NCBI GenBank assembly: GCA_900466475.1
Contig: UBMI01000009.1
Span: forward strand, 240,480-304,479
Length of the DNA: 64,000 nt
Origin: Hyphomicrobiales bacterium
Lineage (GTDB): Bacteria; Pseudomonadota; Alphaproteobacteria; Rhizobiales; Rhizobiaceae
Direction of reading: 5' to 3'
Part shown: positions 38,536 to 48,500 of the stretch, one piece after another
Numbering within the stretch: the stretch's first letter is position 1
How the letters are laid out: the number at the start of each line of letters is the position of its first letter
Notes under the pieces: generated by a model
Told to the model about the DNA's origin: nothing
Seen by the model: the letters and a program-made list of their open reading frames with translations, nothing else
The model's database searches: none
Made by a program: the position numbers and the translations under genes

Positions 38536-38596
38536 GGGTCTGGATCTCCATCTCAACCGTCAGCAGGCGCGCCGCCTCACGGCAAGTTTCAACAGG

Positions 38597-39679
38597 TCAG
38601 TCCGTCCCGTCGGTCGGCGGAACGAAAGCATCGCCGCGCCATTCGAGAAGACGATAGGGATTTTGCGCCAGCTCATGGGCCGGTGTGAAGGTCACTGGGC
38701 CGATCGGCGTATTGAATTGCGTCCCGATAAGCTTTTCCGCCACCGGCTTGCCCTCAGCCACCGCCGCCTGCACAGCCTGATCGGCAATCAGCGCTGCGGC
38801 TGCGGCCGGCAGGACATAACCTTCCGGCTCGGTCCCCGCGGCGCGCAGGGCCTCGGCGGCCGCGGCTGCATCCGGCAGAAGCGCATATTCGGGGATGACG
38901 ACGGCACGCACGCCATCTGCCAGCGCGAGCGGCTGGTTTGCCGCGCGCATCGCATCGCCGCTCAGAATGTCGAGCGCGATGTTTTCGGCCTTCGCGTCAC
39001 GGGCGATGGTGGCGACATCGTTTCTGTCTCCGCCGATGAAGACCTTGGTGGCACCGGCCCGCTTCAGGCGGCGCACGAGGCCGATCTGCTGTTCCTGTCC
39101 CGGCCGGTAGGTATCGGTGAAAACGGGCTTCAGGCCATTTTCTTCGAGCGCGTTGCGCACGGCTTCCGTCAGTTCGCGGCCGTGGATCGTGCCGTCTTCG
39201 ATAAGGGCGATCGGAGACGCCGTCCATTGCTGCAGGATGATCTGGATGACCTTGGCGGCTTCATCGCTGTCCTGCGGGCCCAGACGGAAGAGGGGCCAGC
39301 CGTTCTTCAGCGAATCCTCCATCAGGATGCGCGAGCGCACGGACACCGTGATGACGGGAATATTGGCGTCCTTCAGCTTCGGCAGGGCGCCTTCCAGCGT
39401 CTCGCTGCAAAGGAAGCCGATAGCGACCTGGACCTTGGCTGCGATCAGTGCATCGGCGACCGCCTGGCCGCTATTGTCCTGGCAGGTTTCGGGGACAGGA
39501 ACGACCGTATCGCCCGCCTGTCGGATCTGGAAATTCGCGCCGGAAAAAATCTGTGCGCCAAGCGAGGCAAAAGTGCCGTCCTGTGGCGCGACAACGCCAA
39601 TCGTCACGTCGGCCGCGCGGCTTTCGGCCGTCAACGCCATGAGCGACAGAAGGGCGGCTATGACACGCAGGCTCATCAT
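38597..39679 (-). CDS. Periplasmic ligand-binding protein, LivK type (possible ABC import)
   Basis: About 360 residues. A signal peptide (VIAALLSLMALTAESRAADV) is followed by a type I periplasmic-binding fold of the branched-chain amino-acid (LivK) type: GVVAPQDGTFASLGAQIF at the start, TYRPGQEQQIGLVRRLKRAGATKVF in the middle. A disulfide pair (ETCQDN, GFLC) is likely. No permease or ATPase gene is adjacent, so its transporter, if any, is elsewhere. Start chosen at the first ATG of the signal peptide; an ATG 60 bases upstream also exists. Confidence 0.86.
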   Translation of the reverse strand: MMSLRVIAALLSLMALTAESRAADVTIGVVAPQDGTFASLGAQIFSGANFQIRQAGDTVVPVPETCQDNSGQAVADALIAAKVQVAIGFLCSETLEGALPKLKDANIPVITVSVRSRILMEDSLKNGWPLFRLGPQDSDEAAKVIQIILQQWTASPIALIEDGTIHGRELTEAVRNALEENGLKPVFTDTYRPGQEQQIGLVRRLKRAGATKVFIGGDRNDVATIARDAKAENIALDILSGDAMRAANQPLALADGVRAVVIPEYALLPDAAAAAEALRAAGTEPEGYVLPAAAAALIADQAVQAAVAEGKPVAEKLIGTQFNTPIGPVTFTPAHELAQNPYRLLEWRGDAFVPPTDGTD

Positions 39680-39851
39680 GAAAGGTGCAGGTCTCTCGTC
39701 TTGTCCATGCCCTTTTATCCGCACGGCGGCAATCGTCAAAGAAAAACAAGCGTATTCTGCAGCTTTTGGCGGGTGCTATTGTAGAAAATGTAACCGATGC
39801 CCGCCATATTGGGAAAATAACAAAAACAAGACACTGATTGTGGAGAAGCAT

Positions 39852-40346
39852 GTGTTGAACAGGCAGCATATCGATCCCGGCCTCTATCGCGATGCCATGA
39901 GCCGCTATGCAGGCCATGTGCAGCTGGTGACGACGGCGCTCGGCGAAGCGCGGCGCGGGGTCACGATCACGGCCGCCTGCTCGGTCTCCGACAATCCGGC
40001 TTCGGTTCTCGTCTGCCTCAACAATACCAATGTGAAGAACGAGATCTTCTGGCGCAGCGGCATCTTCGCGCTGAACTCGCTCGGCGCCCACCATGAAGGC
40101 GTTGCCGATGCCTTTTCGGGCCGCACGCAGCTCGAAAACGACGAGCGTTTTCAGAGCGCCCGCTTCGAAACGCTGGTAACGGGCGCGCCGGTCCTTGCCG
40201 ATGCACTTGCCGTTTTCGATTGCCGGGTGACCGATATCAAGGAAATGCCGACCCACAATGTCATTTTCGGCGAGGTCGCTGCCGTGCGCTTTACCGAAAT
40301 ACATCCGGCGCTGCTTTATCTGAACCGTGGCTATCACTCGGTATAG
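39852..40346 (+). CDS. Flavin reductase (RutF/HpaC-like)
   Basis: An FMN-binding flavin reductase-like protein of 164 residues: YRDAMSRYAGHVQLVTTA, then GVTITAACSVSDNPASVLVCLN (FMN-binding strand region), and FALNSLGAHHEGVADAFSG. Such proteins supply reduced flavin to two-component monooxygenases; no monooxygenase gene is next to it. The start is uncertain: GTG 39840, GTG 39852 or TTG 39855, all in frame, with GGAGAAG at 39842-39848 favouring the latter two. Confidence 0.88.
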   Translation: MLNRQHIDPGLYRDAMSRYAGHVQLVTTALGEARRGVTITAACSVSDNPASVLVCLNNTNVKNEIFWRSGIFALNSLGAHHEGVADAFSGRTQLENDERFQSARFETLVTGAPVLADALAVFDCRVTDIKEMPTHNVIFGEVAAVRFTEIHPALLYLNRGYHSV

Positions 40347-40356
40347 GTCTGAAGCG

Positions 40357-40674
40357 ATGGACAATGCCGGCATCGAGGAAATGTTTCAGTCGCTTGGACC
40401 CGTCACCATCAAGCGCATGTTCGGCGGCAAGGGCATCTACCATCTCGGCCGTATCCTGGCGCTCGAGGTGCGCGACGAAATCCTGCTGAAGGCGGATGAA
40501 GAGAGTGCACCGGAATTTGCCGCGGCAGCTGCCAGCCAATGGTTCTACGAGGGCAAGAAGGGCGCTGCGGTGAAAATGCCCTATTGGAGCATCCCCGACG
40601 AAGCCTATGACGACCCAGATGTCATGGCGCGCTGGGTGCGGCTTGCCTATGAGGCCGCACTGCGGGCCGAATGA
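40357..40674 (+). CDS. TfoX/Sxy N-terminal domain protein
   Basis: 105 residues, only the TfoX N-terminal domain (FQSLGPVTIKRMFGGKGIYHLGRILALEV). In gamma-proteobacteria the full-length protein regulates competence; the one-domain forms common in rhizobia have no assigned role. It lies 10 bases after the flavin reductase stop, so they are probably co-transcribed. It ends next to the convergent Nudix gene. Confidence 0.9.
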   Translation: MDNAGIEEMFQSLGPVTIKRMFGGKGIYHLGRILALEVRDEILLKADEESAPEFAAAAASQWFYEGKKGAAVKMPYWSIPDEAYDDPDVMARWVRLAYEAALRAE

Positions 40675-41097
40675 TCAGCGCAATTCGCCGGCCGGAAGAG
40701 CCGATATCGCGGCCTTCGTGAAAGCCGATAGCGGCTCCGGCAGCTCGGCCAGACCGAACCAGCCGAAATCCGACAGCTTGTCCGGTTCCGTCAGTTGCGG
40801 CTCACCCGTCACTTCGCGGGCGATATAGAGAAGGGAAATCCAGTGCTGGCGGTCAGCCTCGATGATCTGCTCGGTAGAGCCGATCCGCTCGACGCGGCCG
40901 ATTGTGAGGCCCGTTTCTTCTTCGGCTTCGCGGCGCGCGGCTTCCTCAGCGGGCTCCATATGGTCGACCTTGCCGCCGACGATATTCCAGTAGCCAGCTT
41001 CAGGCGGATTCACGCGCTTGTAGAGAAGGATATTGCCGTCGCGCAAAATCACCAGGCCTACACCTAGGCCTGGGAAATCAATGCCGGGCTTGCCCAT
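40675..41097 (-). CDS. Nudix hydrolase
   Basis: A 140-residue Nudix-fold pyrophosphatase. The Nudix box is complete: GGKVDHMEPAEEAARREAEEETG in pattern (Gly, Glu, REAEEETG) at about residues 41-63. It is of the ADP-ribose/nucleotide sanitising type, substrate undetermined. It follows the helicase gene by 8 bases on the same strand, so it is probably the second gene of that operon. Confidence 0.93.
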   Translation of the reverse strand: MGKPGIDFPGLGVGLVILRDGNILLYKRVNPPEAGYWNIVGGKVDHMEPAEEAARREAEEETGLTIGRVERIGSTEQIIEADRQHWISLLYIAREVTGEPQLTEPDKLSDFGWFGLAELPEPLSAFTKAAISALPAGELR

Positions 41098-41105
41098 TGA
41101 GGGTC

Positions 41106-42653
41106 TCAGATCTTGGCGTTGGCCGCGATCAGCATGAAGGCAGGGATGTCGTCGCCGAACCCGACCGGGGTGGGGCCATCATCATGATCACGGTGACGGC
41201 GACGCTCGCGATTGTCGTCGTTTGCCGGATAAGGCCGACCGCCGCGCGCATTGTTCTGCGGCTTCTGTTCTGCTTTGCGCTCGTTCTTCACGCTGTCGGC
41301 CTTTGCTGCTGCTTCCACGACTTCGCCACCATTATCTTCGGCGTTGATATCAGATTTATGACTCGAAGACCGGCGCTCGCGGCCACGATCCTTATCTCGC
41401 TCACGGCCTTTGCCGCGACGGGGAGAACGCTCGCTGTCGCGGCTCTCTTCGGCCGGCGGCAGGGCGGCGAGATCGCCGCTCAGCCATTCGACTTTCTCGC
41501 CGATCAGCTTTTCGATCGCGTCGGCATGTTTCTGGTCGCGGCGGGTGACGATGGTGAAGGAAGCCCCTGAACGACCGGCGCGGCCGGTACGGCCAATGCG
41601 GTGAACATAGTCTTCGGAGTGAATCGGCACGTCGAAATTGAAGACGTGGCTGACATCGGGAATATCGAGGCCGCGGGCAGCGACGTCGGAGGCAACGAGC
41701 AGCTTGATGTTGCCGTCCTTGAAATTGGAAAGCATGGTCATGCGCGAGCGCTGGTCCATGTCGCCGTGCAGGGCGCCGACGGAGAAGCCGTGGCGGTCCA
41801 GCGAACGGAAGAGTTCGGCGACATCCTTCTTGCGGTTGCAGAAGATGATCGCATTCTTGAGATCTTCCTGAGCGCGGATGAGATCGCGCAGGACGGCGCG
41901 CTTCTCGTAATCCTTGTCGTGCGAGGCGACGAAGCGCTGCGTGATCGTGCTCGATGCCGAGGCCGGCTTGGAGACCTCGATACGCTCCGGATTCTGCAGG
42001 AAGCGGTCCGCGAGCTTCTGGATTTCCGGCGGCATGGTGGCCGAGAAGAACAGCGTCTGGCGGGTGAAGGGGATCAGCTTGGCGATGCGTTCGATATCGG
42101 GAATGAAGCCCATGTCGAGCATGCGGTCGGCTTCATCGATGACGAGAATTTCAACACCGCTCATCAGGAGCTTGCCGCGCTCGAAATGGTCGAGAAGGCG
42201 GCCGGGGGTGCAGATCAGCACGTCCGCGCCGCGCTCCAGCTTGCGGTCCTGATCTTCAAAGGAAACGCCGCCGATGAGCAGGGCGACGTTGAGGCGGTGG
42301 TTCTTACCGTATTTTTCGAAGTTTTCGGCAACCTGGGCGGCCAGTTCGCGGGTCGGCTCCAGGATCAGGGTCCGGGGCATGCGGGCGCGGGCACGGCCTT
42401 TTTCCAAAAGCGACAACATGGGAAGAACGAAGGAAGCCGTCTTGCCGGTGCCGGTCTGCGCGATACCGCAGATATCGCGGCGCTCCAGCGCGAAGGGAAT
42501 TGCCCCGGCCTGAATGGGAGTGGGGATCGTGTAGCCCGCATCGGTAACAGCGGAGAGCACTTTGGGGCTCAAACCAAGTTCAGCAAATGTCGTCAAAGGG
42601 AAAACTGTTTCCGTTTCGTTCGGCCGGTCTCTGGCGAGTCGGCAGGATTGCAT
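41106..42653 (-). CDS. rhlE: DEAD-box RNA helicase, RhlE type
   Basis: An ATP-dependent RNA helicase of about 500 residues. Motifs in order: AQTGTGKTAS (I), PTRELA (Ia), DEADRMLD (II), SAT (III), and HRIGRTGRAG (VI), then a disordered Arg/Lys/Asp-rich tail (about 390-515), typical for RhlE proteins acting in ribosome assembly or RNA decay. The annotated ATG gives a 20-residue non-conserved leader; homologues begin at TTFAELGLS, coded from a TTG at 42596, which may be the real start. Confidence 0.95.
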   Translation of the reverse strand: MQSCRLARDRPNETETVFPLTTFAELGLSPKVLSAVTDAGYTIPTPIQAGAIPFALERRDICGIAQTGTGKTASFVLPMLSLLEKGRARARMPRTLILEPTRELAAQVAENFEKYGKNHRLNVALLIGGVSFEDQDRKLERGADVLICTPGRLLDHFERGKLLMSGVEILVIDEADRMLDMGFIPDIERIAKLIPFTRQTLFFSATMPPEIQKLADRFLQNPERIEVSKPASASSTITQRFVASHDKDYEKRAVLRDLIRAQEDLKNAIIFCNRKKDVAELFRSLDRHGFSVGALHGDMDQRSRMTMLSNFKDGNIKLLVASDVAARGLDIPDVSHVFNFDVPIHSEDYVHRIGRTGRAGRSGASFTIVTRRDQKHADAIEKLIGEKVEWLSGDLAALPPAEESRDSERSPRRGKGRERDKDRGRERRSSSHKSDINAEDNGGEVVEAAAKADSVKNERKAEQKPQNNARGGRPYPANDDNRERRRHRDHDDGPTPVGFGDDIPAFMLIAANAKI

Positions 42654-42750
42654 GCCGCAATGTGGGCGACATATTCCGAAACGGCCGGCAAGTCAAGGAA
42701 TAGCGTCTCCACCCCAGGTAGCGAGGTGAAGCATTCGTTACCGCGACCGG

Positions 42751-44070
42751 CTATTTTATATAAGTGGCAAGTTTAAGGCCGGCATTCATGAAATAGATCG
42801 GATCGACCGCATGTCCATCCTGGCGCACCTCATAATGCAGGTGCGTACCCGTTGAACGGCCCGTGCTGCCGGCAAGCCCGATGACATTGTTGCGGCCAAC
42901 CGTATCGCCGACCTTGACCAGAATTTCCGACATATGGCCGTAGCGCGTCGAAATGCCGTTGCCATGATCGACCTCGACCATGTTCCCGTAGCCTCCGGTC
43001 CAGCCGGCTGCAATCACCTTGCCCGGCGCGGTCGGGCGGATCCTTTCCCCCGGCGAGAAGCGGAAATCGATGCCGGAATGAAGCGCAAGCCGGCCGAGGA
43101 AGGGATCGCGCCGGTTGCCGAAGGGGCTGGTGACTTCCTTGCCGATGGCCGGATTGCGGAAGGGCAGGGATTCCGCGGTGCTGCGGACCGCTTCCAGACG
43201 CGTCAGCGCGCCATCGAGCTGGATCAGCGAATTGTTGAAATCGTCGTTGCTTTCGGGCTCCACATATGGGCCACCAACTGCGTCTTCGTCTTCCTTGGCG
43301 GCGATCGTCTCGGCCGGAACGGCGATATGGAAGCGGTCCAGCACGCCTTCGATCGTATTGGTGGCGTTGCCGGCGTCGCTCGTCAGCTGGTCGATGCGGT
43401 TCTTCTGATCCTGCTCGACGGTCTTCAGCGAGAGCGTGACCTTCGAAAAGATGCGGTCGGCGCGATCGCCGACGGTTTCTTCTGCGGGAACAAAGGCAAG
43501 GGTGGAATTGTCGGGGGTTTCGGCGTCGGCCGGTTTGCCGTCGCCTGCCAGCATCTTTTCAATTGCCTGCGCGCCGCCGGTCAGCGACGCACGTTTGTCC
43601 TTGATGTCGGGCGCATAGGACTGCGCCGGGATATCGGTCGCCGGAGCATCCTTGCTCGTCAGACCGGAGCTTTCGGCGCGGTCGAGCAGGTTGTCGAGCT
43701 TTCCGTGGCGCGAAGTCAGCGCCATCTGCTGCTCCATCAGCTTGTCGACCTTGTCCTCGACGACCTGCTGATCGAGAAGCTGGCGGGAGGTGATGCGATC
43801 GACCTGGGCACGCAGCGCCGCGATGCGATCCTCATAGTCGTGCTGCATACGGGCCTGGCGGGCCATGGTCGCGCCGATCAGATCGTCGCGCAGCACGAGG
43901 TAGGAGGTGGCGAGCAGATAGCCGATCGAAAAGACCCCGACGAAGCAGAAAGCCAATGCCGCCATCCAGGGTTTGACCGTCATGTGACGCACCTTGTCGC
44001 CACTCGCAAGAATAAGGACATGTTCCTGCGCCCTCTTGCCGAATACCCGACTGTGATGTCCGTTCGTCAC
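42751..44070 (-). CDS. M23-family peptidase with membrane anchor and coiled coil (LytM-like)
   Basis: 439 residues: one membrane helix (about 33-57), a long coiled coil (about 70-125), a linker, and a C-terminal M23/LytM domain (about 315-430). The zinc and catalytic residues are intact: HSGIDFRF, YGHMSE and GTHLHYEVR. It would cleave peptidoglycan cross-links or organise division in the periplasm; intact ligands suggest an active enzyme rather than an EnvC-type activator. The start is a GTG with GGGGGA upstream. Confidence 0.92.
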   Translation of the reverse strand: MTNGHHSRVFGKRAQEHVLILASGDKVRHMTVKPWMAALAFCFVGVFSIGYLLATSYLVLRDDLIGATMARQARMQHDYEDRIAALRAQVDRITSRQLLDQQVVEDKVDKLMEQQMALTSRHGKLDNLLDRAESSGLTSKDAPATDIPAQSYAPDIKDKRASLTGGAQAIEKMLAGDGKPADAETPDNSTLAFVPAEETVGDRADRIFSKVTLSLKTVEQDQKNRIDQLTSDAGNATNTIEGVLDRFHIAVPAETIAAKEDEDAVGGPYVEPESNDDFNNSLIQLDGALTRLEAVRSTAESLPFRNPAIGKEVTSPFGNRRDPFLGRLALHSGIDFRFSPGERIRPTAPGKVIAAGWTGGYGNMVEVDHGNGISTRYGHMSEILVKVGDTVGRNNVIGLAGSTGRSTGTHLHYEVRQDGHAVDPIYFMNAGLKLATYIK

Positions 44071-44176
44071 CGAGGATCCCCCGAAGATTCGCTTTTTAGC
44101 GCCTGCCCCATTGGGAGATGATTACATACTTTTATGGTTAACAGCCGGTTTACGTCAGCAAGCCAGAGCTTACCAA

Positions 44177-44995
44177 TCAGCTCTGGCTGGTCGAGGTCAG
44201 TGCCCTGTAGAAAGAGGGCGTCAGCCCGGCTTCGGCGCGCGCCACGTCATTGAACGGCGCCTTCAGCGGACCGCGGAAATTGGCACGCACCAATTCCTGA
44301 AAAGTCCTTGCTGGATCACGCTTTTCACGGGCGCAGAGGAAGCGGAACCATTTGGCGCCGACGGCGACATGGCCCTTCTCGTCATTGTAGATGACGTCGA
44401 GCACCGCCGCGCTTTCAAGATCGCCGGTTTCGCGCATCTTGGCCTGCAGGGCAGGCGTAACATCCAGTCCGCGCGCCTCGAGAATCAGCGGCACGACGGC
44501 AAGGCGGGCGGTGAGATCGTTGCGGGTCGAGTGCGCTGCCTGCCAGAGGCCATCGTGGGCGGGCAGATCGCCATAGTCGGCGCCCAGATCATTGAGGCGC
44601 TTGCGCACCATACGGAAGTGCTTGGCCTCTTCAAAGGCAACCTGCATCCAGCCGTCGAAGAAAGAGTTCGGCACATGCGCCGAAGCAAATCGCGCCACGA
44701 TGTCGAGTGCCAGGTCGACCGCATTGAGCTCGATATGGGCAATCGCGTGGAGCAGGGCGATACGGCCAGGCACGGTATGCAGCGAGCGCTTCTCGACCTG
44801 GGTCGGCGGCACCAGCAGAGGCTTTTCCGGCCTGCCGGGGCGCTCGGGCAGCGGTGCATCCAGCGGCGAGCGCAGCGAGATGCGCCGGGCGAACCACCTG
44901 TTAGCACTTTCCTGCGCCAGTTCCGTCTTGCGGTCGAGATCTGCCGAACGGATTGCATCGATCGCGCCACCGCGCAGCGAGGTGATCGCCGTCAC
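44177..44995 (-). CDS. DUF455 ferritin-like protein
   Basis: 272 residues with the ferritin-like DUF455 signature: ELNAVDLALD, FFDGWMQVAFEEAKHF with the di-iron-type Glu/His pattern, and DEKGHVAVG with another Glu/His. Possibly a metal oxidase or hydroxylase of unknown substrate. The GTG start overlaps the bcp stop in a GTGA junction, showing translational coupling to the peroxiredoxin and hinting at an oxidative-stress role. The longer in-frame extension upstream is shadow translation of bcp. Confidence 0.86.
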   Translation of the reverse strand: MTAITSLRGGAIDAIRSADLDRKTELAQESANRWFARRISLRSPLDAPLPERPGRPEKPLLVPPTQVEKRSLHTVPGRIALLHAIAHIELNAVDLALDIVARFASAHVPNSFFDGWMQVAFEEAKHFRMVRKRLNDLGADYGDLPAHDGLWQAAHSTRNDLTARLAVVPLILEARGLDVTPALQAKMRETGDLESAAVLDVIYNDEKGHVAVGAKWFRFLCAREKRDPARTFQELVRANFRGPLKAPFNDVARAEAGLTPSFYRALTSTSQS

Positions 44996-45465
44996 GCAGC
45001 GAGGTTCCTGACGGCTGCCAGCACCGTTTCGGCGTGCCCCGCGACCTTCACCTTCTGCCAGATGGTGGCGATGGTGCCGTCCCTGCGGATCAGGAACGTG
45101 GTACGTTCGACGCCCATGAAGGTGCGGCCATACATCTTCTTTTCCTTCCACACGCCATAGGCCTGCAGCACCGTCTTATCCTCGTCCGATGCCAGTGCCA
45201 CCGTCAGCTTGTGCTTCTTGATGAAGCGGTCGTGGCAGGCGGCCGAATCGGGCGACATGCCGACGATGGCAGCGCCGGCGGCTGCAAACTCATCTGCAAG
45301 CGCGGTAAAATCCAGAGATTCCGTCGTGCAGCCCGTCGTGTCGTCCTTGGGGTAGAAGAAAAGCACCACCGGCTTGCCATGATAATCGGAGAGCGAAATA
45401 TGCCCGCCGCCGTCGCGCGGGAGGCTGAAATCGGGAGCACGGGAGCCAATACCGGGTGCGGACAT
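44992..45465 (-). CDS. bcp: Peroxiredoxin of Bcp/PrxQ type
   Basis: A thiol peroxidase of 157 residues. The peroxidatic cysteine is Cys46 in PKDDTTGCTTES. The Cys five residues later found in E. coli Bcp is absent; another Cys (AACHDRF, about residue 80) fits the subgroup with the resolving Cys in the third helix. The ATG at 45465 starts at MSAPGIGSRAPDF. Coupled to the DUF455 gene downstream and divergent from the huge AsmA-like gene. Confidence 0.92.
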   Translation of the reverse strand: MSAPGIGSRAPDFSLPRDGGGHISLSDYHGKPVVLFFYPKDDTTGCTTESLDFTALADEFAAAGAAIVGMSPDSAACHDRFIKKHKLTVALASDEDKTVLQAYGVWKEKKMYGRTFMGVERTTFLIRRDGTIATIWQKVKVAGHAETVLAAVRNLAA

Positions 45466-45582
45466 CTCAAAACTTTCTTTTGCCGGGTTTAGGAGAGATA
45501 CTATATCGAACCGGTATATAGTGGACGAAACGGCGTCCCGCACAGAGTGATTCAAACCAAACTCAGGAGTTTCCCAAGGCGC

Positions 45583-48500
45583 ATGTCAGCCATCCGCGGC
45601 GAAAAGGTCACGTTCCGAAAGAAGGACATCGTCGCCTTGCACAACCTGCCTTCAGCGCAGGTGCAGGATCCTCTTATCGTGCATTGCCCGCCGCCGCGCT
45701 CCCGCATGCGCGGCACGGCGAAGGCTACCGGCGGTTTCTGCGCAGTCATCCTGTTCATCCTGGCGGCAATCGTCTTTACCATCGAAAGCGGGATCATCGA
45801 CGCCCCCCTGTCGCAGCAGGCGCAGTCGGCGCTGAACAGTGCGCTCGGGCCGCGATACCGCGCCGAAGTCGGCTCCACCGTCATCCGCTTCACCTCCGGC
45901 ATGCGGCTGGCGCTCGAGGCGCGGGACGTCAACATGATCGACCAGCAGAGCGGTCAGCATCTTTCGACCACAGCTTCCATGCGCATGGCGCTCGATCCGC
46001 TGCAACTCTTCCGCGGCCGCATCGCCATATCATCGGTCGAAGCGGACGATATCGCCCTCGACACTTCGCTGCTTCCATCCAGCGCCCCCATCAAGCTTGA
46101 CGATCTGCGCGTCGATGCCATCCCGGCGGCAATGGAGACGATCTTTTCCCATCTCGACCTGTTCGAGAACTTCATCGAACGCGGGGCCACCGATTCCGTG
46201 CGCTTCTCCGGGATCGATATCAAGCTTGCGGATACAGCAAACGGGCCGCTTTCGCTCGTCGTCGACAATCTCGCCTTCGAACATGCCGGGCCGAACTCGC
46301 TGCAGCTGAGCGGCCAGATTTCCATCAACGGCGAGACAGCCGATCTCAATGTAATCACGGAGCAGGCGGGCGGGCACGCAACCCGGCTCATCGCCACATT
46401 ATCACACGGCGACCTGACGCCGTTTACGCTGAAGCGCAATGAACAGGGCGAGATCCGCCAAGGGCTCAACACCTTCGGCGATCTTACCATTTCCGCGGTC
46501 AGGGCAGCCGACGGCGCCAAGCCGCTTCTCAATGCCGCTCTCAAGCTCGATCCGGGCCTTATCTATGTCGACGGCGATTCTCAGCAGCTGACGGATGGGC
46601 AAGTCAATCTGGCCTATGACTTCGACAAGCAGACATTGGAGATTGCCAAATCGCAGCTCCATCTCGGGCCGACAGTGCTGCCGATCAGCGGCGCGGTCAT
46701 CGATCTCGACAAGCTCGATCCGAATGCGGGCAAGGGGTTCGGCATCGACGCGCTGATCAGCGGCGGCACGGCAGCACCCAATTCCGGCGAGCAGCCGCTG
46801 TCCTTCGATCTGCAGGCGACCGGACGCTATCTGGTCGCCGGCCGCGAATTCCAGTTCACGAATATGGTGGCTTCCTCGCCGCTTGGCTCCCTCTATGGGG
46901 CTCTGCATATCCGGCTGAACGAGAAATCACCGGAGATCAGCTTCGCCGGGCAATCGCAGCAGATGCAAACGACCGCGATCAAGCAGCTCTGGCCCTTCTG
47001 GATGGCGTCCAAAGCGCGGGTGTGGGTGCTGGCAAACCTCTTCGGCGGCCTGGTGACCGATGCCTCCATTTCCGTCTACATCCCGCCAGGGCGCCTGGAC
47101 GAGGCGGCAGAAGGCCGTGGGCTGCGGCTCGACGAAAATCAGCTCCGCATCGCTTTCGACATCGACGGGACTCGCCTGAATGTCGCAGGCGAGATACCTC
47201 CGGTGCGCGATACCGCGGCGCATTTCGACCTGTCGGGCGGGCGGGCGACCATCTCCCTCAAGAGCGGCACTTCCTATTTTCCGTCGGGGCGTTCCGTGAC
47301 GCTGCAGCCGAGCACCTTCGTGCTGCCGTCGACCTACGACAAGCCATTGATGGCGGACGCCGACATTTCCGTCTCAGGTTCAGCGGATGCGGTCGGCGAG
47401 CTTCTGACCTACAAGCCGATCAAGGTATTGCAGCGCGCGGGCTTCGTGCCTGACGACCTCAAGGGCAATATCGACGCGCATGTGAAGGCGCATTTCGGAC
47501 TTCTGTCCTCGCAGAACCCGCCGCCGCCCGAATGGCAGGCGCAGATGAAGCTCACCGATGTCGCGCTTGCCAAGCCATTTTCGGGACGCATGATCACCGA
47601 TCTTGACGGCACGCTCGATGCCGATCCGCAGCAGATAAAGGTCAAGGGCAACGCCGACATCGATGGCGTCTCTGCCGATATCGACATGCTGGAGCCCGTC
47701 GACAAATCTTCCGGCATCGAGCCGCAGCGCGTGATTTCGGCAACACTGAACGGCGACCAGCGCGACAGGCTGCTGCCTGGCCTGTCCAGCATCCTCGGCG
47801 GCAGCGTCAAACTGGTGCTGACACGGCTGGACGAAAACCGGCAGGATGTGCAGCTCGACCTCGGCAAAGCATCACTCGATCTTCCCTGGATCGGCTGGTC
47901 GAAGGGTGTCGGCATTCCTGCCAATGCCGAATTCGAGGTTTCAGGCCCGCCTGATAATACGCAGGTCAAGAATTTCCGCCTGAAGGGAGATGGCTTCGGG
48001 GCCACCGGAGCACTCATGATCGGCAAGAGCGGCCTGATATCGGCGGATTTCGATAGTGTGAAACTGTCTTCCGTCGATGATTTCGGCTTGTCGCTGAAGC
48101 GTAGCAAAGGCGGCTTCGATATTTCCATAGCCGGCGCCAGCGCCGATGCGCGACCAATCATCGCCAGGCTGAAATCGGATTCGGACAGTAGTGGCAGCGA
48201 CGACACCAGCGTAAGCGTGCGGGCGAAGCTGCAGAACATCATCGGCTTCAATGACGAGAAGATCGGCAATTTCCAGGCACAGATCGCCCTGAGCGGCAGC
48301 CGGCTGCAATCGCTGAATTTCTCCGGCATCACCGACAGCGGCGAGGCGGTCGTCAGCCGGATGCAGGGTGGCGGCGTCATCAATATCACCAGCGGCGATG
48401 CCGGCTCAGTGTCACGCTTTGCTGATCTTTACCAGCATATGCAGGGCGGGCTTCTCAACCTGGCTATCCGCCTCAGCGCAGGCAGCGGCTGGGATGGATC

